Of a stretch of 64,000 nt of DNA, positions 38,957-57,397 are shown piece by piece. Made by a program: the position numbers and the translations under genes. This DNA comes from Mesostigma viride (lineage: Eukaryota; Streptophyta; Mesostigmatophyceae; Mesostigmatales; Mesostigmataceae): the NCBI GenBank assembly GCA_009746045.1, contig RPFO01000667.1:2526317-2590316 (forward strand), in the 5' to 3' direction. The notes under the pieces were generated by a model, which did not search any database, was not told the origin of the DNA, and worked only from the letters and a program-made list of their open reading frames with translations. Numbering within the stretch: the first letter of the stretch is position 1; each line of letters starts with the position of its first letter.

Positions 38957-41900
38957 TCAACCACCAACAAAGTCCCCTAATCTTTCGGTAGCTGGAGAAC
39001 ATACCGCCAGCAGCCCGCCTGCCTGGATGTCTGACAGCCGTATGGGAGCCGACATGCGGCCGCCTGCTGTGTCCCTGCTGGCACCTGGCAACACCCCCTG
39101 GCCGCCGCCCTTGGCCAGCCCGTCCCCCCCGTGGTCCTTAGTCCAGTCGGCCAGCTCTCCCCCAGCCAGCTGCCACAGCTTGGCAGCCTGCAGCATGGCC
39201 TTGAGGATGTCAAGGCCGATGTAGCCCTCGCGCAGCGCCACCAGGACGGCGCCCTGGGACCACCCCAGCAGGTACCTGTCGTCGCGGTGCAGCGCGAACA
39301 GTGCCGCGAGCTGGCTGCGGCTGCTGCTTATTCGGCTGAGTGGCACGCCCAGCTGTACAAAGTCGCTCTTGCCCGGCGGGTGCCATGGCACAGGGATGGA
39401 CACCGTGTCCTGCTTTGCGGCGTCCGCCACGTCCACCACATGCCCCGTGCGCACAAACTGCGGCCACAGTTTGGTGACCACAGTTTGGTGACCACAGTTT
39501 GGTGACCACAGTTTGGTGACCACAGTTTGGTGACCACAGTTTGGTGACCACAGTTTGGTGACCACAGTTTGGTGACCACAGTTTGGTGACCACAGTTTGG
39601 TGACCACCGTTTGGTGACCACAGTTTGGTGACCACAGTTTGGTGACCACAGTTTGGTGACCACCGTTTGGTGACCACAGTTTGGTGACCACAGTTTGGTG
39701 ACCACAGTTTGGTGACCACAGTTTGGTGACCACAGTTTGGTGACCACAGTTTGGTGACCACAGTTTGGTGACCACCGTTTGGTGACCACAGTTTGGTGAC
39801 CACAGTTTGGTGACCACAGTTTGGTGACCACAGTTTGGTGACCACCGAGGTTATGGGGGAGAGCACAGCGGGTGGGGACCGCGCGGGAGGGGGGTTGTGG
39901 CATATCGAAATTCCAAAAAATTGGACCCCCCCCCCCAGCATCCCCCCGGAAATAAATGGGGTAAGGCAAGGCACACAGGGTACAGCATGGAGAGATATCA
40001 GTATGGGCAAGAGAGATACACCCAGGCAGGTGACCTGTGACACAAAGGCAGGCGGCTGGAACGGCGGAGTCGCCACAGCGGCAGGAGCGAGGATGAAATG
40101 ATCCTACTAGGTATACTGCTGGTGGGTCACACAGTTGATTTTTCATGGTTGCTGGCCAGCACATGCTTGGATCAGCCAACCAGAGAAATAACGCACACAT
40201 CCACATAATAATGTGTCCTTTACCTGTTCTCCATAATGGATCTGTGCACAAAAGCTTCAAAGCAACTGACAGCCATCCCATGGCCCGCACAAGAAAGCAG
40301 CATCCCACGTTAAGAAGCGCTGCCCTTCCTCACAACAGCCCTTAAAGCAGGGCCCTTGGCGTTGCCACAGGAGGTACCACAGCAGACAAGAAACGAACAG
40401 GGGCATGGGCGAATAAGAATCAGAAGACAAGGAGACAAGGAGACAAGGAGAAGGGCTGAGGGGGAGACGGGGAAGCTAGGAGTGTAGAAGATGAGGAGGA
40501 GAAGTACATGAGAAGAAATAAGAGAAGAATAGGAGGTTAGGAGTAGAGGAGGACCGGAGACTATACAAACAGGATCACAGTAGGAGAATTGGAGAATAGA
40601 AAAAGAGAAATAGCCAAGGACGAGAAGAAAAGATGGGGAAATAAGATGGCAAAAATATCAGAGTGAGAGAAGAGTGAAAGAAGGGTCAGTGGGAGACTAA
40701 ACTGAAAGGCTAGTAGAAAAGTTGAAGCGTAGAATACTACGATATCAAAATAGCATGGTAAAATGGTAGAATGGTAGAATGGTAGAATGGTAGAATGGTA
40801 GAATGGTAGAATGGTAGAATGGTAGCATGGTAGAATGGTAGAATGGTAGAATGGTAGAATGGTAGAATGGTAGAATGGTAGAATGGTAGAATGGTAGAAT
40901 GGTAGCATGGTAGCATGGTAGCATGGTAGCATGGTAGCATGGTAGCATGGTAGCATGGTAGCATGGTAGCATGGTAGCATGGTAGCATGGTAGCATGGTA
41001 GCATGGTAGCATGGTAGCATGGTAGCATGGTAGCATGGTAGCATGGTAGCATGGTAGCATGGTAGCATGGTAGCATGGTAGCATGGTAGCATGGTAGCAT
41101 GGTAGCATGGTAGCATGGTAGCATGGTAGCATGGTAGCATGGTAGCATGGTAGCATGGTAGCATGGTAGCATGGTAGCATGGTAGCATGGTAGCATGGTA
41201 GCATGGTAGAATGGTAGAATGGTAGAATGGTAGAATGGTAGAATGGTAGCATCGTAGAATGGTAGAATGGTAGAATGGTATAATGGTAGCATGGTAGAAT
41301 GGTAGAATGGTAGAATGGTAGAATGGTAGAATGGTAGAATGGTAGAGTGGTAGAATGGTAGAACGGTAGAACGGTAGAATGGTAGAATGGTAGAATGGTA
41401 GAATGGTAGAATGGTAGAATGGTAGAATGGTAGAATGGTAGAATGGTAGAGTGGTAGAATCGTAGAACGGTAGAATGGTATAATGGTAGAACGGTAGAAT
41501 GGTAGAGTGGTAGAATGGTAGAATGGTATAATGGTAGCATGGTAGAATGGTAGAATGGTAGAATGGTAGAATGGTAGAATGGTAGAATGGTAGAGTGGTA
41601 GAATGGTAGAACGGTAGAATGGTAGAGTGGTAGAATGGTAGAATGGTAGAATGGTAGAATGGTAGCATGGTAGAATGGTAGAATGGTAGAATGGTAGAAT
41701 GGTAGAATGGTAGAGTGGTAGAGTGGTAGAATGGTAGAATGGTAGAATGGTAGCATGGTAGCATGGTAGCATGGTAGAACTGGATGATAAGATGAAGAAT
41801 GATAGGGCAACAGGATTGGAGAACAGGATGTAGGATAATACACTAATGGGAGAGAGGAAGAAAGGAAAAGAGATGACGGATTGAGGGGTAGGAAGGTAGA

Positions 41901-43255
41901 AGGGTAGAAAGGTAGAAAGGCAGAAGGGTAGACGGGTAGAAGGATAAAAGGGGAGAAGACGAGAGGCCAGGACAGCTCCTCCCCGACCCACCCTCTCCAG
42001 CAGCAGCGTCGCGCGTTGTGGGTTGAGAGTACGCAGCTGCACGGCCTCGTACGACCGAAGGTTGGCAAACAGGTGCACGGCCGCCAGCAGGAAAAAGGTG
42101 GCGGCCATCGGCGGCAGGTGATCGCCCAGGCGCGAGGCGACGGCGATGCCTGTGCGCGGGTGGGGGTGGGCACACCCGTCAAGTAGACATGCCTAAATGT
42201 AGGACATGGAAAGCAGCCACTATGGTACAAATTTGCACGTGCTTGAAGCCTCCCAACTCCGTGAGTAATGCTACAGCCAGGGCCACAGCCACTCGGCAGC
42301 GGTTCTTAGTACACATGGCAAGTTACAGCCATCCCACCCTACTACTGACTGATGGATATCCGCCGTGATAGCATGCCTCACACAGGGTGCCCATACGCAG
42401 TGTCAAACATGGCATGGGGCATGCCGTTGTGCGTTTAGCAGCAGCACCACCTCTGCAAGTGCAACATGACTCGACCCGTGCATGTATGCAAGCAAATCCA
42501 TCCATGCCGGACTCCAGCAGCTCCGATGCTTGCCGCCGCATCACCACGGCCGATAGCAATACCTATGATCGCTGTTGTCATGTGTGACAAACGCAAGCTC
42601 TTATGCACCCATGACGGGTTACTAACAAGGGGCATACCCAGGATGTCGTGCCCAAGGCCATGTGCTGGCATAACGGCTGTCACATGCTACCCTACCGATG
42701 CCGATGCCGAGCGACTTGGACAGCATGCCCTGCGCCTCCGCCTTCGCCGCGATGTCCGCAAGGTTGCCGCGTGCCGCAAAGCTGGCGTTGAAGTAGATGC
42801 GCGTCGCGCTCTGGGTCATGGCTGCCGCCGCACGCAGGCACCCTGCCAGGCCGGCAAGAAGCAAGAAGTGTCGCGGCATGGTTGCGGTGGCCAGCTCCAG
42901 CGCGTACGACGCGTTCTCGAGTATGTCCGCCAGCAGGCGCCAGCCTTTAGGGTCCACGTCAAACAGGCCGCCAAAGCGCGACACCCACAGCTTTGTCAGG
43001 TAGCCCAGGCCGTCCTTGACCACCCAGTTGACGGTGGCGGCGGTGGGAATGGACCCCTTGCCCAGCCCTACGGCGACCAGCATGGCATTGGTGCACAGCA
43101 CGCCGTTGACCTGTGGCCGGGGGGGGTAACGGCCAAAAGTGGTCTCCATGCAGTGGGAAGATGAAAGCTATCAGGCAGGCCGCAAAGGGGAGAGGGTGGG
43201 GAGGATGGCCTGGACAAGGATTGTGGGGGAGAAAAGGCAGAGGAAGGGGGGGGGC

Positions 43256-43344
<89 letters not shown>

Positions 43345-43346
43345 GG

Positions 43347-43420
<74 letters not shown>

Positions 43421-44330
43421 AACAGATGGGGGATGGATGGGCCAGTGAACCCATCCGGACACACGCGATCACGCGATCACGGCCGGGAACCCAGGAGGCC
43501 ATAAATGCATCTGGCGTAGTGACAGATGCAGACATGCTGGTGGCGTAGTGAGACATGTACGCAGGTGGTGCTGCCGATGGGGGCTTGTCCCCAGGAGGGG
43601 TGGTACTTCCCACCATGATCACTCAAACCATGACAGGCGATGCCACAACGCAGCGGCCGTCCGCGCTCACCTGTGACGCTAGCACTTGCACGACGCGCCA
43701 ACGCATAAACGAGGTGTAGTCGGACGTCACGCTGGCAGGGTAGCCCTCGGGCAGGAGGATGTGCTGAAGCAGGTGGCGGCCCTGCGCCAGCAGCCCCCCC
43801 AGCGCCCCCAGGGGCCCTGGTAGCATGTCGTGGGCGGCAGTGCCCGCATCTGCCCCGTTCTGCATGTGTCGCACGATCAGGTTGTCGCCCAGCGCAATGA
43901 AGTACCGCCGGGTGAAGCCGTCCGTCTCCCACACATGCTTCAGCTTGGTCGATGGCACGCCATCAGGCCCTGCGTCGCCGGCATGCCGCGTGGTCTCTCC
44001 CAATCTGCCAAGTACAAAGGCGCTGCCAAGCGCGACCGCAACCGATGCAGCGATCACAACGTCTCTCTTGTGGCCGCCATTATCCTTTCCACCGTCCTCC
44101 TTTACGCTCTTCTTCCCTCCGCCAGCGCCACCAGTTCCGCCTCCGCCAATGCCGGAGTCAAGCTGATTGCCCGCGCCGCCATGACATCGAGGGACGGACT
44201 TGCGCGACCGGGCAGAAATGTGAACATGACGGAAAGGTTTGCCTGCTATCTGGCATGGCAGTGACCAGTAAACGCCACTGGGTATGGCGTTTGAGGCGAG
44301 ATTCGATCTATGGCCCAGCCATCCCTGCAT
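38957..44330 (-). CDS. ROOT UVB SENSITIVE / DUF647 family protein, 4 exons, 577 aa
   Basis: Exons (minus): 44330-43671, 43110-42696, 42149-41992, 39457-38957; phases 0, 1, 0 agree and all introns are GT-AG. Start is the first in-frame ATG (44330). The basic N-terminus could be a transit peptide. A hydrophobic segment spans aa ~91-108. RUS signatures: LLPEGYPASVTSDYTSF, NWVVKDGLGYLTKLWVSRFG, DPKGWRLLADILENASYALE, ATRIYFNASFAARGNLADI, KAEAQGMLSKSLGIGIGI, LRTLNPQRATLLLERFV and a C-terminal DRYLLGW...GLDILKAMLQA. In plants RUS proteins act in UV-B responses, vitamin B6-related signalling and auxin transport; the biochemical role is unsettled. Exon 4 starts at the edge of a minisatellite. No frame damage: a bona fide host gene. 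The exact start is least certain. Confidence 0.88.
39465..39845. repeat. 14-bp minisatellite (CAGTTTGGTGACCA)n, ~27 copies, in RUS intron 3
   Basis: Near-perfect units with occasional CCGTTTGG variants. The array ends 7 bp from the acceptor of exon 4, so the branch point and pyrimidine tract must lie in or beside the array. Open frames through it encode repetitive peptides and are not genes. Confidence 0.93.
40755..41778. repeat. 10-bp minisatellite (TAGAATGGTA/TAGCATGGTA)n, ~102 copies, in RUS intron 3
   Basis: Three blocks: GAATGG units, a ~300-bp homogeneous GCATGG block (40906-41210), then mixed units with GAGTGG, GAACGG and TAATGG variants. All-frame openness (10-bp period) produces long spurious ORFs. 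Degenerate GGTAGAAGG units continue to ~41960, near the exon 3 donor. Confidence 0.93.
43258..43428. repeat. (GA)n microsatellite in RUS intron 1
   Basis: About 170 bp of GA with three GG interruptions near 43335-43350. Lies inside the 560-bp intron between exons 1 and 2. Confidence 0.95.
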
Positions 44331-45147
44331 GATTGCCGGGCTTTTTTCAAGCTTTCGGAGGGTCACAGAGCTAGCAATAACAACGCGATCATATAGTTAC
44401 AAAAGGCATTTTTTCTGCATTCGTATGAGCCCCGTCTGGTTGCAAAAAAACCCCGCAGCCCGGCGTTGCGTGGCAACTTCTCAGCATTTAACCCCGTTGA
44501 TGCGTACAACAGCACATTCTGTTCGGGCAGAAATTCACTGCAGCTTAAGCAAGGCACACTAGCCTTGTTTGTCGTCCACACGGTATGATACGTTTATGTT
44601 TAATTTCCACCTGGTTACATTTTAAAAGTGCAGCTAGTTGGCGATTCAGCCCGCCAAATTGTTGTGAGTTTTTTCATCTCATATGGCGATGAGGAAAGTC
44701 TGCTAATGAGATAGCGCGCATGACCCAAAGAGACAGTATAATTCTCCCCGGCAGTGGCAATATGCAGGCACCAGGAAACTTTATCTGCCGGAAATGAACG
44801 GGCTCAGCTCAATGCCCAAAATTATTACCTGTACACGCCGTTGGTGTACCGCCAAGATGTACCGCCACTTATTACAATTTCAGTAACCAGCTAGACTCGT
44901 GGCCGCCGCGGGAATAAGGCCCTTGATCAGCAGTCGCGCCGCGCTGTCCAAGTACCGTAGCAAGACCTGTAGCAAGTACAAGTACAGTAAGATACTTACG
45001 TACGTACACCCCCCTCTTGATGTTTAAGAAAGGGGTTAGACCAATCCAGGCAGGGCTCACAATCTCCGAGGAATCTTACTACTGTGATTCGATTATACTG
45101 TGTTTACTACAATTATACTTGTCTCCTTGATACTACTAGTAGAGGTC
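44331..45147. other. Intergenic region upstream of RUS
   Basis: No ORF or repeat recognised. It should hold the RUS promoter (minus direction); no clear TATA element or other motif could be assigned. Confidence 0.4.
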
Positions 45148-45161
45148 AAATCCAGGGTCTC

Positions 45162-47842
45162 GTGCCCACCTTCATTAGGATTCGCTGATACTCATTTCCC
45201 CTCTCACCTCTTTGGTCCATAATTGGCTAATAAATCATGGACCCTATCATCATGGACCCTACTCCTAAACGGGCACTTCTCACGCACAGGCACTAGCTCT
45301 AGGTCACTCCCACAAGGCGACTGCATGTCCCCGCTCCTGTTTCTTCTTGCGCATGCCGGGCTGTTCTTTTTGCACGCTCGCGACAACAGGATCAGGGGCT
45401 TCCCCATCCAAGGTAAACCGCGAGGTTTGTTCCAAACTGCTTATGTTGATGACACCACTAATGTCTGCACCTCCACTACCGATGTGCATGCTATCATGGA
45501 GAATATCACGACATACTCTATGGCCTCTCAACAGAGGTGTAACGTGCAAAAGTCCACGGGGCTGCACATCGGGAGAGGATCCTCCCCCCGCTTATCCACT
45601 GACTCCCTAATCTGCCTGTGACATGGGTCCAGCCAGACGGTCACCACCTATTACACAACTGCCCTATCGGTTGCACTATGGATGGACGTCTTGCTGAACA
45701 CCCCACCTTTTTGTATGACAACACAACACACAGTGGCAAACTCACAGGCATGCTCCAAGCGGCATCAAGATGGGCAGCGGTTCCCCGTCTCAGCCTACGG
45801 GGCAGGGTCCTCATCACCAACCAAATGTTATTCTCCAAAGTGCTCTACTACTGCCAAGGTCACCCACCTAACGAGTACACCACCAAGATCATCCAACGAA
45901 TCGGCAGCAATTTTGTTTGGAAACAGCAGGGTATCATAACACACACGGTGCCGGGATGGATCGATCGGGACATGTCCTATATGCCATGGGTTCAAGGAGG
46001 CTTGGGCTTACATAATATGGAGTGGCGCTTATGGTCAGTGTACACCAAACAGATCCTAACCGCTTTCATAGGCGTAAACGCACACCCTGGTTGTATGTTG
46101 GCACAAGAAGCTTTCGCCACAACCTATACCCACAACAATGGTACATCATGGCACTTGGGGGCAGCAATACTTACATGTGCGCTCACTTCGTATAAAGGCT
46201 TATCATGGTACTGGGCACGTATGTGGAAAGGTTATAAGAACCTAAAACCGGACAGAATTGCTCACCCTACCACGCGGGAAGAGGTGGCACGCCAACCATT
46301 ATATTTCAATGATTTGCTGCGCGATAGTGAGCATAATGTGTTTGGTGTTTTAAGCGGCCGCAACCCATATGAGGGCTTTTTGACGGCCAACCCGCCGGTT
46401 ACGCGAATCATCGATTTATACGCGGCTGACGGTGACCGATATCGCCTCCTAACATACACGGAAATCAGTGCGTGGATCGCAAACATGCCCAGCCGACCAG
46501 CTTGGGACAACCTTCTACAAGCAATTCCCGCAGGATGGCATACCCTCATGACAACCCCACGCAAACCCCTACAAGTCGGGGAATGGGTGAGCTATTACCC
46601 GGATCGCGACACGCCCATACATAAGGGCTGCATCGTTGCGGTCGCGTCGACGGGCGTTACCATACAATTGCTCCAGGAGACACCCGACGGTCAAGGACTT
46701 CTCGGCAAATTGATTACATCGTACGCCTACATTCCAGCATTTCAATGTCACCGCATTCGAGTGGTCCCGTGGTCACTGTCACAGGCGTGCATGTTACCCT
46801 TGGACCCCACCACAGTGATACGCGACACCACATGGCTACATGTTGGCAAAGGGCGACTGGACACGCTTGCTCTAGACCCGCTAGAATTTGGGTGGGTCCT
46901 CACATCTGGCGGCACCCCCATGACGAAGTGCCTTTTCGAGTACACGGCAGACTGGGGATACCGGCTACTTCTACATAAAAATCATAGGATGCACCCGGGT
47001 CGCCTGCGCTGGCACCCCGAGTGGCCGGGCTACACCTGGATCAAGAACATTACCTTGGCAGTTGATCACCCATTGGTTGACAAACGGGCCACCGACGTCC
47101 AGCACCTGCTTATGCATCGGGCCATCGGGGTCAATTCCCAATTGCACCACCGGTACTCCCACGCGGCGGCGTGCTTATGCAACTTTCCAGATGAAACAAT
47201 TGAGCACAGATTTCTGGACTGCCAACTCGCCGGGGTTTGGCAATGGCTGCTGGGTATATGGGCCAAGTGGATGGCTATTACAGCTCCCCCCACCACCGTC
47301 ACACTATCTACGGTTATTTTCGGCATCACGGGATTACGGGACGCGAGCCTCACAGCCAACCAGATGGCATGGATATGGCTACGCACGACGATGCTTCACA
47401 CCATATGGCAAGTTCGCAACGAGACCGTATTCACGTTACGTGCCGCGTACACGAGAGGTGCCGTGGTCCGCCGGTTTATCTCCTCTTGGAACCTGGCTAT
47501 GCGTCGTTACTGGCTCCTGGCGACGGAACAACACAAAGTATGGGACCCGGGCCCTAACAATGACACCCCCAGCCCCCTGGAAGTCTTCCATGCACTCATG
47601 GGCATGAACCAGGTCTTTACACGTATGCCGGATGACGATATATCTACAGTACAATGGCTACCTTGGTCGCAGGGCGCGCCTTATTAATGCGGGCACCCCA
47701 ATTTAGGCAAAACTAGGCATTTCAGGCTATTTTTGGCATACCTGGGTCACCTTAACTGTTATATGGAAATAAACTAACACCCATTTCACCGGAATAATTG
47801 GCTAATAAATATACCCATTTCCCCGAAAAAAAAAAAATAAAA
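45162..47842 (+). mobile_element. L1-like poly(A) LINE, 5'-truncated, with TSD
   Basis: Direct repeats AAATCCAGGGTCTC at 45148-45161 and 47843-47856 (11-14 bp, A's shared with the tail). The 3' end is poly(A) (47826-47847). The 5' end is truncated inside RT. ATAATTGGCTAATAAAT occurs near both ends (45219 and 47794). Unlike the other LINEs here it uses a poly(A) tail, so it belongs to a separate lineage. Confidence 0.85.
45223..47687 (+). pseudogene. L1-type reverse transcriptase C-terminal part, one frameshift
   Basis: First frame 45223-45621: RT motif B (LPQGDCMSPLLFLL), motif C (AYVDDTTNV) and thumb (NVQKSTGLHIG). Second frame 45618-47687 (689 aa): connection region (GRVLITNQMLFSKVLYY; GGLGLHNMEWR), an inserted segment GEWVSYYPDRD...GCIVAVASTGVTIQ that looks like a small beta-barrel, and a zf-RVT-like end with CLC, PDETIEHRFLDC and W-rich helices. 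The frames overlap by 4 nt (GTGA), so a single -1 shift separates them. No RNase H seen. The 2-kb open second frame implies a young insertion. Confidence 0.83.
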
Positions 47843-47856
47843 AAATCCAGGGTCTC

Positions 47857-49699
<1,843 letters not shown>

Positions 49700-49844
49700 T
49701 AGGCCATTTTGTACCCCAGTCAACCTGTCGCCCCTCGCCTTGGGGACAGCGCCTCCACCATCCGATGGCCCCAATCCCTCGCGTCGCGTCTATGCCTATG
49801 CCTCGGGCAACTCTGTACCATCTATGCGTTTTTTCGGGTTTTCG

Positions 49845-51068
49845 GGATCCATCTATGGGCTGTACTTGCTTGCGCTCGCCTCCCCACTCCCCTGATTACC
49901 GTCATCCGCACGCTGTATATGAGGGGTCAACCACTTCGGTGCGCACTCAACACGGCATTACCCCGCCATGCCCACTGCAGACCGGCGTCTGGCAGGGTTG
50001 CGTCCTGTCGCCGTACCTGTTTATTATTGTAGTGGATTATGTTATGCGCCAAGCACGTGCTCCCTTTGTTAGCATTGCAGGCCGTGCCCCTGGCCTAGCG
50101 ATCACGAACGAGCTTGGAGAAGGGGGGCCGACTAACAAGCAGAATTTACTAGCTGACCTCATTTATGCCGACGACATCACGCTCATCGAGAAGCCGGAGT
50201 CTGCCCAACTCTGGCTGGACTGCCTGGCGCTCGAGCCTCGGGCGGTTGGTCTAGAAATCAGCCCCAAAACGGAGGCCCTGGCCCTCGGCATGGCAGGGCC
50301 CCCACCCACGCTCCGCCTCTTAGACGATGCCGAGGTCAACTACCCTCCTTCAGGCCGCTTCAAGCTGCTCGGCAGTTGGCTTCCCGACTGCGAGGACGAC
50401 ATGACGAAACGGATTGGCATGGCGTGGGCGCACCTCCATGACCACCGCCGCTGGTGGAGCAACCCCGCCCTACCCCGGATCGTCAAGCATGACCTCTTCA
50501 AGGTCGTCATTCTGATGATCCTGACCTACGGCGCCGAGACCTGGACACTGACACAAGAGCTGGAGCAACGACTCGACGGCGCCGTCACCAAGATGCTGCG
50601 CCAGGCCCTTAATTACATCCCCTTTGGTTTGCACATTAATTAGTAATGCGGATTTGTACGCTGATTTCCCACATTATTCGGCACAGGCGCCTGGGCCTAG
50701 CCGGGCACCTAGCTAGCCCGCACAGATCAGGTAGATACATCAGATGGACTAGCTTGCACCAAGCCCGCCCACCCCATGGGCGATATGTCCTCACCTGGCG
50801 TGCCCCCGGCCGCGCGCGGCAGGGCCGCCACCCGTGGACTTTTCGTGATAGACTCGGCATGGACATGTGCTACACTAGACGTGACGGGCTCACACCCGGG
50901 CAGCCTCCTGGTCTGTCTGTAATATGGAGGCAGATGGTGCGCAAGGATAGATGGCACATAGTGATGAAGGAGACCACCCCCAAGCCTGTGGGGGCTCCGC
51001 GTGTGACCAAGCATGGCATTCATAGCGATTCGGGCCGCGGTGCCCACACCCCTGTAACTAAGACCTAG
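49845..51068 (+). pseudogene. Reverse transcriptase of RT-LINE R6
   Basis: Frame changes split it. One frame gives LITVIRTLYMRGQ. The next (from ~49940 to 50643) gives motif B TGVWQGCVLSPYLF, VVDYVMRQA, motif C YADDITLIEK, KLLGSWLPDCEDDM, LTYGAETWTL, LDGAVTKMLRQALN. A last frame (50646-51068) gives RHRRLGLAGHLA, SVIWRQMVRKDRW and a stop at ~51066. YADD intact; motif A missing. It serves as the intact reference for R3. Confidence 0.8.
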
Positions 51069-51174
51069 ATAGCTTACACCATCCATTCCATTCCATGTTC
51101 CATGTTCCCCTTTCACTGAGGACTTATGCTCACGTGACGCAGTCACGTGTCTATTAATTAATTAATTAATTAAT
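49845..51174 (+). mobile_element. RT-LINE copy R6, 5'-truncated, hairpin iii and TTAA tail
   Basis: Covers the RT from before motif B to the C-terminus, the 3' UTR and the end CTCACGTGACGCAGTCACGTG (51129-51149) followed by (TTAA)n (51154-51174). Both sides carry the sequence GTACCATCTATGCG...CGGGATCCATCTATG (49815-49857; 51198-51236), perhaps duplicated on insertion. Confidence 0.8.
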
Positions 51175-51176
51175 CT

Positions 51177-51252
51177 ATGCGGTTTTCGGGTACCATCTAT
51201 GCGGTTTTTCGGGTTTTCGGGATCCATCTATGCGGTTTTCTGGTACCATCTA
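51177..51252. repeat. Short repeats of CCATCTATGCGGTTTTCGGG
   Basis: Four partial copies in 75 bp immediately after the R6 tail; one more lies before R6 (49815). Confidence 0.7.
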
Positions 51253-51253
51253 T

Positions 51254-51866
51254 GCGGTTTTCGGGTGTACCTGTCAGTCGGGCCGATGGATTCACACATC
51301 TGACAGTCGTAAATCGGTGGGAGAGTAAATGGGTGGGAGAGAGGAGCATGCTTGTTGTTGTTGTTGTTTTGTGTGCACATGAGCATCAGAGAATCTATAG
51401 TGGCTGAGGACCTTTCACCTATCACACTACCCTCAATTGGTAACCGGCTGGTCGATACGTGGTACCTAACGATATTCTTATTGGTAAAAAATACCCATTT
51501 ACCCGGAAACTGAATCTGTAGCCGTGGCCGAGGGCCGGGTATATCTAGGTAGTATCTATGCGGTTTTCAGTTCGGGTGTACCTGTCAGTCGGGCCGATGG
51601 ATTCACACATCTGACAGTCGTAAATCGGTGGGAGAGTAAATGGGTGGGAGAGAGGAGCATGCTTGTTGTTGTTGTTGTTTTGTGTGCACATGAGCATGAT
51701 GAGAGAATCTATAGTGGCTGAGGACCTTTCACCTATCACACTACCCTCAATTGGTAACCAGCTGGTCGATACGTGGTACCTAACGATATTCTTATTGGTA
51801 AAAAATACCCATTTACCCGGACTGAAATCTGTAGTGGCCGAGGGCCGGGTATATCTAGGTAGTATC
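51254..51866. repeat. Tandem duplication, two ~305-bp units
   Basis: From GCGGTTTTC...GGGTGTACCTGTC to GGCCGGGTATATCTAGGTAGT, repeated at 51254 and 51559 with few differences. Each has a short TTG run and the text AATACCCATTTACCCGGA. Confidence 0.9.
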
Positions 51867-51950
51867 GGGGGTACTATCGGGGCTCTATCTAGTATCGGAT
51901 AGTACCTACCACCGATGCTAAATATATCCGGCCCTCGGCCACTACAGTCT
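51826..51950. repeat. Foldback: inverted CTGTAGTGGCCGAGGGCCGG ends
   Basis: CTGTAGTGGCCGAGGGCCGG at 51828-51847 reappears inverted at 51931-51950, ~80 bp apart, with further ATAT pairing. Could be the ends of a small foldback/MITE element. Confidence 0.65.
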
Positions 51951-51965
51951 AGATTCTCTGCTGCC

Positions 51966-52148
51966 CATGTGCGGCGTGGGACACAACAACACAACAACAA
52001 CAACTATCGGGGCACTGTGACGTGTACGGTTGCATCGTTGTACAACTGTTACGGGTGAACTGGTGCGTAAAGCTGTAAATCCTTACTGTTGTTGTGTTGT
52101 TGTTGTTGTTGTTCTTGTTGTTGTTGTTGTATCCCACGCCGCACATCC
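51966..52148. repeat. Inverted pair of CAA-rich GCGGCGTGGGACACAACAAC arms
   Basis: The plus copy at 51968-52002 and the inverted copy at 52085-52146 frame a ~80-bp core. A related single arm occurs left of the big TTG array (47966). Confidence 0.65.
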
Positions 52149-52515
52149 TTACCGCACGTCAGGGTCGCTTGACTGCGTGAGGCCAGGGACGGGGCAGTGC
52201 GCGCCCGACGCGACAAAGATTCGCGGTCTTATTAGACCCGTGAGTGTGACAGCACACCACGACATTCATGCCCCATATTCATGCCTGTTTAAGGAGGAAA
52301 TTATCGAATGCGCAGGCGGCATGTACTTTTTCTTTGGCTTGTAACATGAAAAGGTCATTCAGCTGAGGAAGCTTTCCGAATGTGCTTTGCTGGGTTCAAT
52401 TGTTTACGGCGTTCGTATTTGCAGCTATCCATGCCTAGACTTACAGGAGCCTTTGCTTCTTCTCAGTAAAGAGAAATCCTTACTTTCAGGAGTAGAATAG
52501 GTTAGGCGGGTTAGA
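52149..52515. other. Region upstream of the 501-aa gene
   Basis: Presumed promoter and 5' UTR; no motif assigned with confidence. Additional 5' exons cannot be excluded. Confidence 0.35.

Positions 52516-57397
<4,882 letters not shown>

Noticed and set aside
39465-39845. Regular direct repeats that might suggest a CRISPR array
   Set aside because: 14-bp units without unique spacers in a eukaryotic intron; a minisatellite.
39328-40308. Long frames with repeated TKLWSPNCGHQTVV text
   Set aside because: Minisatellite translation; only the part downstream of 39457 is real (RUS exon 4).
40561-42230. Long frames encoding repetitive HSTILPFY/HATMLPCY-type peptides
   Set aside because: They are produced by the 10-bp minisatellite, which is open in all frames, and lie inside an intron of the RUS gene.
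43113-43622. Arg/Glu or Ser/Leu dipeptide-repeat frames
   Set aside because: (GA)n microsatellite in RUS intron 1.
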